From the NCBI GenBank assembly GCA_963724535.1, contig CAVRVD010000013.1, positions 62,001-126,000 on the forward strand: 64,000 bases of DNA. The letters are read 5' to 3'. The DNA comes from JADJPO01 sp963724535. GTDB lineage: Bacteria > Actinomycetota > Actinomycetes > Actinomycetales > Kineosporiaceae. Made by a program: the position numbers and the translations under genes. Every line of letters starts with the position of its first letter. The stretch's first letter is position 1. A model generated the notes under the pieces. The model was given only the letters and a program-made list of their open reading frames with translations. It searched no databases and was not told where the DNA came from. Positions 14,298 to 23,173 of the stretch are shown one piece after another.

Positions 14298-15617
14298 TCA
14301 CCTGCCTAGGTCGGGGTCGGGGTCGGGTCGGGCCGCCGCATCGAGTGCATCCGGCAGGGCAGCGACGAACGTGGCCGCCTGCTGCGTGGTCAGGATCAGC
14401 GGTGGGGCCAGCCGGATCGCGTCCGGGGCGACGGCGTTGACGATGAACCCCCGCTCCAGCAGCGCGGCGGCCAGCCCCCCGGCCACCGGACGGGCGAGCC
14501 GGACGGCGAGCAGCAGCCCCACCCCGCGGGTGCCGGCCAGCAGCGGGTGGCCGAGGGCGTCGACGTCGGCGCGCAGCCGGTCGCCCACCATGGTGGCGTT
14601 GCGGCACAGATCGTCCCGCTCGATGACCTGCAGGGTGGCCAGGGCCGCAGCGGCTGCGACCGGGTTACCGCCGAAGGTGGTGCCGTGCTGCCCGGCGCCG
14701 AGCAGCTCGGCGGCGTCACCGTAGGCGAGCAGCGCCCCGATCGGGACGCCGCCGCCCAGGCCCTTGGCCAGGGTGACCAGGTCCGGGGTCAGGGCCGGCT
14801 CACCCGGACCGAGGACCCGCGGGTTCTGGTAGGCCAACCAGGTCCCGGTCCGGCCGACCCCGCTCTGCACCTCGTCGAGGACCAGCAGCGCACCGGCGGC
14901 CGCGGTCAGCTCGCGGGCCGCGGTCAGGTAGCCGGGCGGGGCGACGTGTACGCCGCCCTCACCCTGCACCGGTTCCAGGACGACCGCAGCCACCTCGACG
15001 TCGTCCGGGCCGGTCCCGCCGTCCAGTGCGGTCGCCAGGGCGTCGACGTCGCCGAACGGCACGTGCACCACCCCTGGCGGCAGCGGTTCGAACGGCTCGC
15101 GGTAGGCGGGTTTGTGGGTCAGCGCCAGGGCGCCGAGGGTGCGGCCGTGGAAGGCGCCATCGGCGGCGACCAGGCCGGTGCGCCGTCCGGGCGCGGCGAG
15201 GCGACGGGTGGCCTTGACCGCCGCCTCGGTCGCCTCGGCGCCGGAGTTGGTGAAGAACACCTTCGACCCGGCCGGTGCCCCGGACAGCTCCAGCAGCCGC
15301 TCGGCGAGGGCCACCTGGACCGGCGTCGCGAAGAAGTTCGAGGTGTGCCCGAGGGTGGCCAGCTGGGTGGTCACGGCGTGCAGGAGGAACGGGTGAGCGT
15401 GTCCGAGCGCGTTGACGGCGATCCCGGCCAGGAGGTCCAGGTAGCGGTGGCCGTCGGCGTCCCAGACGTAGCAGCCCTCCCCGCGGACCAGGACCCGAAG
15501 CGGCGCACCGTAGGTGCCGACGATGGCGGCGGTGTGCCGCTTGGTCCAGGTCGCTCCCGCCGACCCGGTGCCGCTCGATCCAGTCATGCTCGATCCAGTC
15601 ATGCTCGATCCAGTCAT
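14298..15617 (-). CDS. argD: Acetylornithine aminotransferase
   Basis: PLP-dependent class III aminotransferase converting N-acetylglutamate semialdehyde to acetylornithine. Catalytic Lys is in LVTLAKGLGGGVPIGA, and FFTNSGAEATEAAVK and LVLDEVQSGVGRTG are the cofactor and dimer motifs. The reading frame opens with three exact 15-bp repeats, each giving Met-Thr-Gly-Ser-Ser, so three in-frame ATG codons (15617, 15602, 15587) are possible starts; only the first overlaps the argB stop (ATGA). With it the protein has 439 residues, slightly long because of this N-terminal addition. Confidence 0.96.
   Translation of the reverse strand: MTGSSMTGSSMTGSSGTGSAGATWTKRHTAAIVGTYGAPLRVLVRGEGCYVWDADGHRYLDLLAGIAVNALGHAHPFLLHAVTTQLATLGHTSNFFATPVQVALAERLLELSGAPAGSKVFFTNSGAEATEAAVKATRRLAAPGRRTGLVAADGAFHGRTLGALALTHKPAYREPFEPLPPGVVHVPFGDVDALATALDGGTGPDDVEVAAVVLEPVQGEGGVHVAPPGYLTAARELTAAAGALLVLDEVQSGVGRTGTWLAYQNPRVLGPGEPALTPDLVTLAKGLGGGVPIGALLAYGDAAELLGAGQHGTTFGGNPVAAAAALATLQVIERDDLCRNATMVGDRLRADVDALGHPLLAGTRGVGLLLAVRLARPVAGGLAAALLERGFIVNAVAPDAIRLAPPLILTTQQAATFVAALPDALDAAARPDPDPDLGR
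15573..15617 (-). repeat. Three tandem 15-bp repeats at the argD start
   Basis: The unit ATGACTGGATCGAGC (minus strand) occurs three times without a mismatch, at 15603-15617, 15588-15602 and 15573-15587. It is in frame, so each copy supplies an ATG and adds MTGSS to the protein. Confidence 0.95.
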
Positions 15618-16552
15618 GGCAGCACCATGGTGCCGACGCCCTCGGGGGTGAACACCTCGAGCAGCACGCTGTGCGCGATCCGGCCGTCGATGACGCTGGC
15701 CCGGGGCACTCCACCCCGGACGGCGCGCAGGCAGGCCTCCATCTTCGGCACCATCCCGGCCTGCAGGGTCGCCATCATGGCCTCCAGCTCGTCGGCGGTG
15801 ATCTCGGCCAGCAGCGAGGACCGGTCCGGCCAGTTCGCGTAGACGCCCTCGACGTCGGTCAGCACGAGGAACTTCTGCGCGCCCAGGGCGACGGCCAGGG
15901 CCGCGGCGGCGGTGTCGGCGTTGACGTTGAGCACCTGACCGTCGACGTCCGGGGCCACGGTGGAGACCACCGGGATCCGACCGGCCTCGATGAGGTCGAG
16001 CACCGCAGCCGGGTCGACCCGGACCACGTCGCCGACCAGCCCGACGTCCACCTCGGTGCCCTCGACCAGCGCCGCACGGCGCTGGGCGGTGAACAGGCCG
16101 GCGTCCTCACCGGACAGGCCCACTGCGCGTGCGCCGCAGCCGTTGACCAGGCCGACCAGCTCCCGGCCGACCTGGCCGACCAGGACCATCCGGACGACGT
16201 CCATCGCCTCCGGGGTGGTCACCCGCAGGCCACCGCGGAACTCGCTGGCGATGCCGAGCCGGTCCAGCATGGTGGAGATCTGCGGTCCGCCGCCGTGCAC
16301 GACGACGGGCTTGACCCCGGCGCTGCGCAGGAAGGCCATGTCCTGTGCGAAGGCCCGCTTGAGGTCGTCGTGCAGCATCGCGTTGCCGCCGTACTTGACC
16401 ACCACCACCGCGCCGGCGAACCGCTGCAGCCAGGGCAGGGCCTCGATGAGCACGTGCGCCTTGTCGTGCGCGGTCAGGCCGGCCTCGCCGGCCACCAACC
16501 CGGCCGGGCGCAGGTGGGCGTGCGGATCGGTGGTCGCGGGTTGTGTGATCAT
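15614..16552 (-). CDS. argB: Acetylglutamate kinase
   Basis: Phosphorylates N-acetylglutamate, usually the arginine-feedback step. The 312-residue protein has the amino-acid kinase motifs VVVKYGGNAM, VVVHGGGPQI, and the ATP-site LTDVEGVYANW. An N-terminal helix of about 30 residues precedes the kinase core (AHDKAHVLIEALPWLQRF), the segment that in arginine-sensitive hexameric enzymes mediates ring formation, so feedback inhibition is likely. It overlaps argJ and argD by ATGA on both sides. Confidence 0.97.
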   Translation of the reverse strand: MITQPATTDPHAHLRPAGLVAGEAGLTAHDKAHVLIEALPWLQRFAGAVVVVKYGGNAMLHDDLKRAFAQDMAFLRSAGVKPVVVHGGGPQISTMLDRLGIASEFRGGLRVTTPEAMDVVRMVLVGQVGRELVGLVNGCGARAVGLSGEDAGLFTAQRRAALVEGTEVDVGLVGDVVRVDPAAVLDLIEAGRIPVVSTVAPDVDGQVLNVNADTAAAALAVALGAQKFLVLTDVEGVYANWPDRSSLLAEITADELEAMMATLQAGMVPKMEACLRAVRGGVPRASVIDGRIAHSVLLEVFTPEGVGTMVLP

Positions 16553-17706
16553 GTCGAGTAGGCGCTGTTCTCGTGGACGTAGGCGTGGGTCAGGTCGTTG
16601 GTCCACACCGAGGCGTCGGCCGACCCGGCGTGCAGGTCGATGAGCACGTGCACCTCGCGTGGGCGCATGTCGACCCGGCCGCGGTCCTCGCCGACCCCCC
16701 CGGCACGGCAGACCTGGACGCCGTTGACCGTGACGTCCAGGACCAGGGGGTCGAAGGCGGCCGACGTGGTGCCGACGGCGGCCAGGACCCGGCCCCAGTT
16801 CGGGTCCTTCCCGAACACCGCCGCCTTGAACAGGTTGCTGCGGGCCACCGCACGGGCGACCTCGACCGCGTCCTCCTCGGTGGCCGCGTTCACGACCTGG
16901 ACGACGATGTCGTGCGAGGCGCCCTCGGCGTCGGCGACCAGGGCCCGGGCCAGGTCGGCGCACACAGCTCGCACCGTCTCGGCGAAGACGGCCCGGTCTG
17001 GGTGTACGCCGCTGCCGCCACTGGCCAGCAGCAGCACGGTGTCGTTGGTCGACATGCACCCGTCGGAGTCGATCCGGTCGAAGGTCGTCCGGGTCGCGGC
17101 ACGCAGGGCCGCGTCGCACTGCGCGGCGTCCACATCGGCGTCGGTGGTGAGCACGGCGAGCAAGGTGGCCAGCCCGGGGGCGAGCATCCCGGCGCCCTTG
17201 GCCATCCCGCCGACCGTCCAGGCGCCGTCCGGGCCGTGAGCCGTCGCGGTCTTCGGCACGGTGTCGGTGGTCATGATCGCGGTCGCGGCGTCCTGGCCGC
17301 CGTCCGGGCGCAGCGCCACGACCGCAGCGTCCACTCCGGCGAGCAGGTCGCCCATCGACAGCCGTTCGCCGATCAGGCCGGTCGAGCACACGGCCACGTC
17401 ACCGGCAGCGACGCCGAGCAGGGACGCGAGGTGCTCGGCCGTGCAGTGGGTGTCGGCGAACCCCTCCGGGCCGGTGCAGGCATTGGCACCGCCGGAGTTC
17501 AGGACAACGGCGTCCACCCGGCCGTCGGCGAGCACCTGCCGGCTCCAGAGCACCGGCGCGGCCTGGACCCGGTTCGCAGTGAACACCCCGGCAGCGGCGT
17601 GCAGCGGGCCGTCATTGACCACCACCGCGACGTCGGACGCACCGGTGCCCTTCAGCCCGGCGGCGACCCCGGCGGCGCGGAAACCCGTTGCCGCGGTGAC
17701 GCTCAC
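16549..17706 (-). CDS. argJ: Bifunctional ornithine acetyltransferase / N-acetylglutamate synthase
   Basis: Recycles the acetyl group from acetylornithine to glutamate, allowing a cyclic arginine pathway; many members also use acetyl-CoA. The 385-residue precursor contains the self-cleavage region IMTTDT with the catalytic Thr, and NSGGANACTG and DSDGCMSTNDT motifs. The C-terminus is the conserved YVHENSAYST. The GTG start overlaps the stop of the upstream ACT-domain gene (GTGA). No argA-like gene is in the window, so ArgJ may supply the first acetylation. Confidence 0.97.
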   Translation of the reverse strand: MSVTAATGFRAAGVAAGLKGTGASDVAVVVNDGPLHAAAGVFTANRVQAAPVLWSRQVLADGRVDAVVLNSGGANACTGPEGFADTHCTAEHLASLLGVAAGDVAVCSTGLIGERLSMGDLLAGVDAAVVALRPDGGQDAATAIMTTDTVPKTATAHGPDGAWTVGGMAKGAGMLAPGLATLLAVLTTDADVDAAQCDAALRAATRTTFDRIDSDGCMSTNDTVLLLASGGSGVHPDRAVFAETVRAVCADLARALVADAEGASHDIVVQVVNAATEEDAVEVARAVARSNLFKAAVFGKDPNWGRVLAAVGTTSAAFDPLVLDVTVNGVQVCRAGGVGEDRGRVDMRPREVHVLIDLHAGSADASVWTNDLTHAYVHENSAYST

Positions 17707-18122
17707 CCCTCGTCCTCAACGCCGGGGTAGACCGTGAGCCCGGGCTCTACCACCTCATACCCGGCAGCCCGCCAGACGGCGGCGGCGGTGGGCACCTGCG
17801 CGGACTCCAGCAGCACCCAGTCGGTGTCGTAGGTGGACAACGCCAGGACCGGGATCCCAGCGTCGGCAAGGGGTCTGAGCAGCGCCACCATGATTCCGAC
17901 CTGAGTGAAGTCCAGCACCTCGTCGACCACGACGGCGACGTAGGGACCCTGTACCGGACCGGGCAGCTCGTCCGGCAGGGCGGTGGTCGGGCAGACCACG
18001 CTGGTCTCGGACTCGGTGCGCGTCACACTGCTGAGCGGGGCACCCATCGCCCACTCCGGCGTCGGGGCGTCGGCAGGCAGCCGCACCATCGCAACCGACT
18101 GCGAGTTGACCATCAGTCGCAT
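17703..18122 (-). CDS. ACT-domain protein (ACT_7, CASTOR-like) inside the arginine operon
   Basis: A 139-residue protein between argC and argJ, overlapping argJ as GTGA. Its second half has the ACT_7 signature: FTQVGIMVALLRPLADAGIP followed by ALSTYDTDWVLL. This domain family includes eukaryotic CASTOR1, which binds arginine through tandem ACT domains; the family relation is known, the ligand here is inferred from position only. The N-terminal half (LPADAPTPEWAM, TRTESETSVVCP) matches the degenerate first ACT unit common in bacterial members. The ATG is preceded by GGGAG. No DNA-binding or catalytic domain is present, so it most likely senses a ligand and acts on a partner, possibly ArgB, ArgJ or ArgR. 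Confidence 0.85.
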   Translation of the reverse strand: MRLMVNSQSVAMVRLPADAPTPEWAMGAPLSSVTRTESETSVVCPTTALPDELPGPVQGPYVAVVVDEVLDFTQVGIMVALLRPLADAGIPVLALSTYDTDWVLLESAQVPTAAAVWRAAGYEVVEPGLTVYPGVEDEG

Positions 18123-18165
18123 CCGTAGCTCCCTGTCGCAGTCCGGGTGAACGCCCCCCGGGTCG

Positions 18166-19218
18166 TCACGGGGCCAGCCCCTCGGTCGGCAGACCCAGGG
18201 TCTCGGGTAGACCCAGAGCGATGTTGGCAGACTGCACGGCACCACCGGCGGTGCCTTTGGCGAGATTGTCGATGGCGGCCACGACCACGACCCGGCCGGT
18301 CCGGCTGTCCAGGGCCACCTGCAGGTGGGCGGTGTTGGCCCCGAGGGTGTCGGCGGTACGCGGCCATCGGCCGACCGGCAGCAGGGAGACGAACGGCTCG
18401 TCTGCGTAGGCCTTGAACCAGGCCGCCCGAACCGTCTCCGTGACCACGTCGCCGACGGCGCGGGCCAGCGGGGCCGTACAGGTGGCCAGGATCCCCCGGG
18501 CCATCGGGGCCAGCATCGGGGTGAACGACACCCGCACCGGGCGGCCGGTGATCGCGCTGAGGTTCTGCTCCATCTCCGGGGTGTGTCGGTGCACCCCACC
18601 CACGCCGTAGGGGGACATCGAGCCCATCACCTCGCTGCCGAGCAGGTGCGGCCGGGTTGCCTTGCCCGCTCCGGAGGCGCCACTCGCCGCGACCACCACG
18701 ACATCGGGGTGCAGCAGTCCGGCGGCGAAACCGGGGGCCAGGGCGAGGCTTACGGCGGTCGGGTAGCAGCCGGGCACGGCGATCCGCAGGGCTCCGCGAA
18801 GCCGCTCCCGCTGCCGGGTTCCGTCAGGCAGGAGCAGCTCGGGCAGGCCGTAGGGCCAGGCACCGGCGTGCCGACCGCCGTAGAACTCGGCCCAGGCGGC
18901 CGGGTCGGTCAGCCGATGGTCCGCGCCGCAGTCGACGACGAGGGTGGCCTGGGGCAGCTGCGCCGTCAGCTCGGCGCTGGCACCATGCGGCAGGGCGAGG
19001 AAGACCACGTCGTGCTCAGCGAGCCGTTCCGCAGTCGTCGGCTCGATCACCCGGTCAGCCAGACGGGGCAGATGCGGTTGGTGCTCGCCCAGGGTGCTGC
19101 CGGCGCTCGAGGACGCCGTCAGCGCCCCGATCTCGAACTCCGGGTGCCCGGCCAGCAACCGGATCAGCTCACCCCCGGCGTACCCACTCGCACCGGCCAC
19201 CGCCACCCGCCACACCAT
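18166..19218 (-). CDS. argC: N-acetyl-gamma-glutamyl-phosphate reductase
   Basis: NADPH-dependent reduction of acetylglutamyl phosphate. The 350-residue protein starts with the Rossmann motif VAVAGASGYAGGELIRLL and has the catalytic Cys in VPGCYPTAV; GVGGVHRHTPEMEQ provides the substrate His region. It is the first gene of the operon. The start ATG lies 8 nt downstream of a near-consensus -10 TATACT, so the leader is very short or absent. An ARG-box-like palindrome covers the -10. A gap of 43 bp separates it from the ACT-domain gene. Confidence 0.97.
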   Translation of the reverse strand: MVWRVAVAGASGYAGGELIRLLAGHPEFEIGALTASSSAGSTLGEHQPHLPRLADRVIEPTTAERLAEHDVVFLALPHGASAELTAQLPQATLVVDCGADHRLTDPAAWAEFYGGRHAGAWPYGLPELLLPDGTRQRERLRGALRIAVPGCYPTAVSLALAPGFAAGLLHPDVVVVAASGASGAGKATRPHLLGSEVMGSMSPYGVGGVHRHTPEMEQNLSAITGRPVRVSFTPMLAPMARGILATCTAPLARAVGDVVTETVRAAWFKAYADEPFVSLLPVGRWPRTADTLGANTAHLQVALDSRTGRVVVVAAIDNLAKGTAGGAVQSANIALGLPETLGLPTEGLAP

Positions 19219-19221
19219 GAC

Positions 19222-19243
19222 GCATGAGTATACAGATACATGC
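19222..19243 (-). promoter_or_regulatory. Arginine operon promoter overlapped by ARG-box-like operator
   Basis: The minus strand reads GCATG, 12 nt, CATGC, with TATACT (19227-19232) inside, a strong -10 hexamer 8 nt before argC. No good -35 is visible. Actinobacterial ARG boxes contain paired ATGCAT-like half sites, and a second TGCATG overlaps the distal arm. ArgR binding here would directly block polymerase. The ArgR assignment is inference from position and palindrome. Confidence 0.7.
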
Positions 19244-19367
19244 ATGAACATCCAGAACCGGTGTGTCGTCACCGACGCTCTGTCATGTCCAGCGTGTCGG
19301 CCACCACGGTTCACCGAGCGACTCGGGCACGAGCACCGGCTCCCGTGCGCAGGTCACTGCCGGGTCG

Positions 19368-21908
19368 TCAGCCGCGCAGCACCGCCCCGCAGTCCTGCGC
19401 GGCCCGGGCCACGGCGGCGTCGCGGACCTGCGCAGTCTCAGCTGCGGTCAGCGTGCGGTCGGTGGCCCGCATCCGCAGGGCGAAGGCCAGCGACTTCTTG
19501 CCCGCGTCGACCTGGGCACCGACATAGACGTCGAACAGGCGCACCGACTCCAGCAGCTCGCCGCCCCCGGCGCGCAGCGCGGCGGCCACCGAGGCGCTTG
19601 GGACGGCGCTGTCGACCACCAGGGCCACGTCCTCCTTGGCCGCCGGGAAGGTCGAGATCGGGCGGGCCACCCGGACCGGGTCGGCGGCCGCGATGAGCGC
19701 GTCGAGATCGAGCTCAGCGGCGCACGTCCGGGCGGGCAGCCCGAGCGCGGTGACCACCCGCGGGTGCAGCTCGCCGGCGTGCCCCACCGGAGGCCCGTCG
19801 GCTCCGGGCAGCGCCAGCCGGGCGCACCGGCCCGGGTGCCACGGCGCGTGCACGTCGGCCGAGACCACCAGGTCCAGACCGAGCCGGCGGCCGACCAGCA
19901 GGGCGGCCTGCACCGCGTCCGACCAGTCGGCGGCCCGCCCGCGGTCGGTCCAGCTGGGCAGCACCCGGTGACCGGCCAACACCATCGCCACTCGACCCGG
20001 CTGGGACGGGACAGCCCCACGCAGCGCCGCGAGCTGCTCCGGCGCCGGCAGCCGGGCCAGCGGAAGCTGCGGCGCCGTGCCGACCGCGCCGGAGGTCTCG
20101 TCGAGCCGGGTCACCAGCCCGATCTCGAACAGGCCGATGTCGGCGAAACCGCGGGAGACGTTGCGGCGCAACGTTTCCAGCAGTGTCTGAAGCAATGAGG
20201 TGCGCAGCAGCGGCTGCTCATCGGACAGCGGGTTGGCCAGCCGGACGGCGAGTCGGCGCGGATCGTCCTCGGCCAGGCCGAGGGCGTCGAAGACGGACTC
20301 GGAGACGAAGGGGTAACTGAGCACCTCGACCAGCTCGTGCTCGGCAAGCGCCCGAGCCACGGTGCGTCGGGCGCGCTGGCTGCGGCTCAGGCCCAGGCCG
20401 GGCGGTGCGAGGGGCAGCACCGACGGGATCGCGTCGTAGCCGCGCAGCCGGGCGACCTCCTCGACCAGGTCGATCCCGGCGCGCAGGTCGCCTCGCCAGC
20501 TCGGTGGATGGACCGTGAGCGCAGCCGAGCCGCCGGCCTGCTCGACGCGGCAGCCGATCTGCTCCAGGGTGGCCACCACCTGCTCCGGCGAGTAGTCGGC
20601 CCCGATGACCCGGGACGGCAGGGCGGCGTCCATGACGATCGGGTCGGTCGGGCGGCGCTCGTCGACATCGGTCACCGCACCGGGGGCTCCCCCGCCGTGC
20701 TCGACGAGCAGCCGGACGGCGAGCTCGGCCGCCCGGTCGGCGAGCGCGTGGTCCACGCCACGCTCGAACCGGCGGCTTGCCTCGGTGCCCAACCGGTGCC
20801 GGCGCGCCGACCGGGCGATGGTCACCGGGTCGAAGTGGGCGGCCTCGATGAGGATGTCGGTGGTGTCCGGGCCGACCTCGCTGCTGGCCCCGCCCATCAC
20901 CCCGGCCAGCGCCAGCACCCGCTCGCCACCGGTGTCGGTGATCAGCAGGTCCTCGCCGTCCAGGGCGCGGTCGACGGCGTCCAGGGTGGTCAGCCGCTCC
21001 CCCACCCGGGCCCGGCGGACGACGATGGGCGCGGTGAGCGCCGCCAGGTCGAAGCCGTGCAGCGGCTGGCCGAGGGCGAGCATCACATAGTTGGTGACGT
21101 CGACGGCGAGCGAGATCGGGCGCATCCCCGCCTGCTCGAGTCGGCGCTGCAGCCATCGCGGTGAGGGCGAGGCGGCGTTCACCCCGCGGACGACGCGGGC
21201 CGCGTAGCGGTCACAGCCGGCTCGACCGCGCACGGGGGACATGTCGTTGAGGGCGACGGCGAACCCGTCCTCGGTCGGCTTGGGCACGTCCAGGTCGGCC
21301 GGGTCGGTGAACGTCGCGCCGGTGGCATGCGCGTACTCGCGCGCGATGCCGCGCACGCTCAGGGCGTAGCCACGGTCGGGGGTGACGTTGACCTCGACGG
21401 TCTCGCTGTCCAGGCCGAGCAGCGCGATCGCGTCGGCGCCGACCGGCGCGTCGTCCAGGCCCAGCTCGACCAGCCGGATGATGCCGTGATGGTCCTCGCC
21501 CAGGCCGAGCTCGCGGGCCGAGCAGATCATGCCGTCGGAGACGTGGCCGTAGGTCCTGCGCGCCGAGATGGCGAAGCCGCCCGGCAGGACGGCGCCGGGG
21601 CGGACCACCACAACCAGGTCATCGGCGTGGAAGTTGAGCGCGCCGCAGACGATGCCGACCGGTCGGGCAGCGCCGTCCTCGCCGACGTCGCCCACATCGA
21701 CACTGCACCAGCGGATGACCTTGCCGTTCTTCTGCGGCTCGTCGGCGAACTCCAGCACCCGGCCGACCACGAGCGGCCCGGTGATGCCGCCGCCGTGGAC
21801 GGCCTCCTCCTCCAGGCCGACGCGCACCAGGTCGGCCGCGACCTGCTGGCCGCTCACGCCGTCCGGCAGTGCGACGTACTCGCCCAGCCACGGCAACGGA
21901 ACGCGCAT
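19368..21908 (-). CDS. pheT: Phenylalanyl-tRNA synthetase beta subunit
   Basis: The large subunit of the alpha2-beta2 enzyme. 846 residues starting MRVPLPWLGEYV. In order: N-terminal domain with inserted OB-fold tRNA-binding region (VVGRVLEF to ICSARELGLGED), B3/B4 editing domain (PLHGFDLAAL, TLDG-like segment), B5 domain (SRVIGADYSPEQV), the catalytic-like core (VLSYPFVSESVFDALGL, PLLRTSLLQTLLE), and a C-terminal ferredoxin-like anticodon-binding domain (FPAAKEDVALVVD). Its ATG shares one base with the pheS stop (TGATG). Complete and ordinary. Confidence 0.96.
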   Translation of the reverse strand: MRVPLPWLGEYVALPDGVSGQQVAADLVRVGLEEEAVHGGGITGPLVVGRVLEFADEPQKNGKVIRWCSVDVGDVGEDGAARPVGIVCGALNFHADDLVVVVRPGAVLPGGFAISARRTYGHVSDGMICSARELGLGEDHHGIIRLVELGLDDAPVGADAIALLGLDSETVEVNVTPDRGYALSVRGIAREYAHATGATFTDPADLDVPKPTEDGFAVALNDMSPVRGRAGCDRYAARVVRGVNAASPSPRWLQRRLEQAGMRPISLAVDVTNYVMLALGQPLHGFDLAALTAPIVVRRARVGERLTTLDAVDRALDGEDLLITDTGGERVLALAGVMGGASSEVGPDTTDILIEAAHFDPVTIARSARRHRLGTEASRRFERGVDHALADRAAELAVRLLVEHGGGAPGAVTDVDERRPTDPIVMDAALPSRVIGADYSPEQVVATLEQIGCRVEQAGGSAALTVHPPSWRGDLRAGIDLVEEVARLRGYDAIPSVLPLAPPGLGLSRSQRARRTVARALAEHELVEVLSYPFVSESVFDALGLAEDDPRRLAVRLANPLSDEQPLLRTSLLQTLLETLRRNVSRGFADIGLFEIGLVTRLDETSGAVGTAPQLPLARLPAPEQLAALRGAVPSQPGRVAMVLAGHRVLPSWTDRGRAADWSDAVQAALLVGRRLGLDLVVSADVHAPWHPGRCARLALPGADGPPVGHAGELHPRVVTALGLPARTCAAELDLDALIAAADPVRVARPISTFPAAKEDVALVVDSAVPSASVAAALRAGGGELLESVRLFDVYVGAQVDAGKKSLAFALRMRATDRTLTAAETAQVRDAAVARAAQDCGAVLRG

Positions 21909-23008
21909 CAGATGTCCATCCCGTAGTGGCGGCTGAACCGGACGTCGCCCTCGACCATGTCGCGCATGTCCTCGATACCGTGGCGGAACATCAGGGTGCG
22001 TTCCAGGCCCATGCCGAACGCGAAGCCGGTGTACCGGTCGGGGTCCACCCCGCAGGCGAGCAGGACGTTCGGGTTGACCATGCCGCAGCCGCCCCACTCG
22101 ATCCAGCCGGTGCCCTTGCAGGTCCGGCACGCCGCGTCGGCCCCCGCGCAGACGAAGCAGCGCAGGTCGAACTCGGCGCTCGGTTCGGTGAACGGGAAGA
22201 ACGACGGCCGCCATCGGGTGAGCGCCTCCGGCCCGAACATCGCCCGGGCGAAGTGGTCCAGGGCGCCGCGCAGGTGGGCCATGGTCAGGTGCTCGTCGAC
22301 GGCCAGCCCCTCCACCTGGTGGAAGACCGGGGTGTGTGTGGCGTCCAGCTCGTCGGTACGGAAGGTCTTGCCCGGCGCGCAGACGTACACCGGCACGCCG
22401 CGCTCGAGCAGGGCTCGGGCCTGCACCGGCGAGGTGTGGGTGCGCAGCACCAGACCGGAACCTGGCGGGTGGACGAAGAAGGTGTCCTGCATCTGCCGGG
22501 CCGGGTGGTCCGGGTCGAAGTTGAGAGCGTCGAAGTTGAACCACTCGGCCTCGAGCTCGGGGCCCTCGGCGATCTCCCAACCCATGGCGATGAAGACATC
22601 GGCGACTCTCTCGGCGATCAGGGAGATCGGGTGGCGGGCGCCTTGCACGGTGGCGGGCTCACCGGCCGCCAGGGTGACGTCGACGGCCTCGGTGACCAGC
22701 ACCCGCTCGTCCCGCTCGGCCTCGAGCACCTGCGCCCGTTCGGCGATGGCGTCGGCGACCCGGCGCCGGGCCGCGCCGACGCGCATCCCGGCGTCCTTGC
22801 GGGCCGACGGCGGCAGGGCGCCGATCTCCCGGTTGGCCAGGGCCAGCGGGCTGCGGTCACCGGCGACGGCGATCCTGACCTGCTTGAGCGCCTCCAGGTC
22901 GGCCGCGCCGCCGACGGCAGCCAGCGCGTCATCCACCTGGCGGGCCAGTTCCTCCTCGCCGAGCGCGGCGACCTCGACCGGGTCGAAGTTCTTGTTCGGT
23001 GCTGACAT
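21908..23008 (-). CDS. pheS: Phenylalanyl-tRNA synthetase alpha subunit
   Basis: Catalytic class II subunit, 366 residues from the ATG at 23008. It has an N-terminal coiled coil (residues 10-95) that contacts tRNA, motif 2 FRTDELDATHTPVFHQ, the conserved CFVCAGADAACRTCKGTG block before WIEWGGCGMV, and motif 3 GFAFGMGLERTLMFRHGI. An in-frame extension upstream exists but matches nothing in the family. The 165-bp region before it shows no clear leader peptide or T-box. Confidence 0.97.
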   Translation of the reverse strand: MSAPNKNFDPVEVAALGEEELARQVDDALAAVGGAADLEALKQVRIAVAGDRSPLALANREIGALPPSARKDAGMRVGAARRRVADAIAERAQVLEAERDERVLVTEAVDVTLAAGEPATVQGARHPISLIAERVADVFIAMGWEIAEGPELEAEWFNFDALNFDPDHPARQMQDTFFVHPPGSGLVLRTHTSPVQARALLERGVPVYVCAPGKTFRTDELDATHTPVFHQVEGLAVDEHLTMAHLRGALDHFARAMFGPEALTRWRPSFFPFTEPSAEFDLRCFVCAGADAACRTCKGTGWIEWGGCGMVNPNVLLACGVDPDRYTGFAFGMGLERTLMFRHGIEDMRDMVEGDVRFSRHYGMDI

Positions 23009-23173
23009 TCCGTACTCGTCCCTGTGGGTCTGGGGTCCGGCTCGGGCGGGTTCTGAGTCTGTCAGATGAGCTGGCCCGCCTTCGAACCGATATGGGCTCG
23101 TTCGGCGTCCCATCGGCACCCAGGCGGCACCCGATGACCTGGCCGCGACCGAGCCGGCGACCTCGGCCGGCCC

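Noticed and set aside
23009..23173. T-box or phenylalanine leader peptide before pheS
   Set aside because: No Phe-rich short frame and no T-box core sequence could be found.
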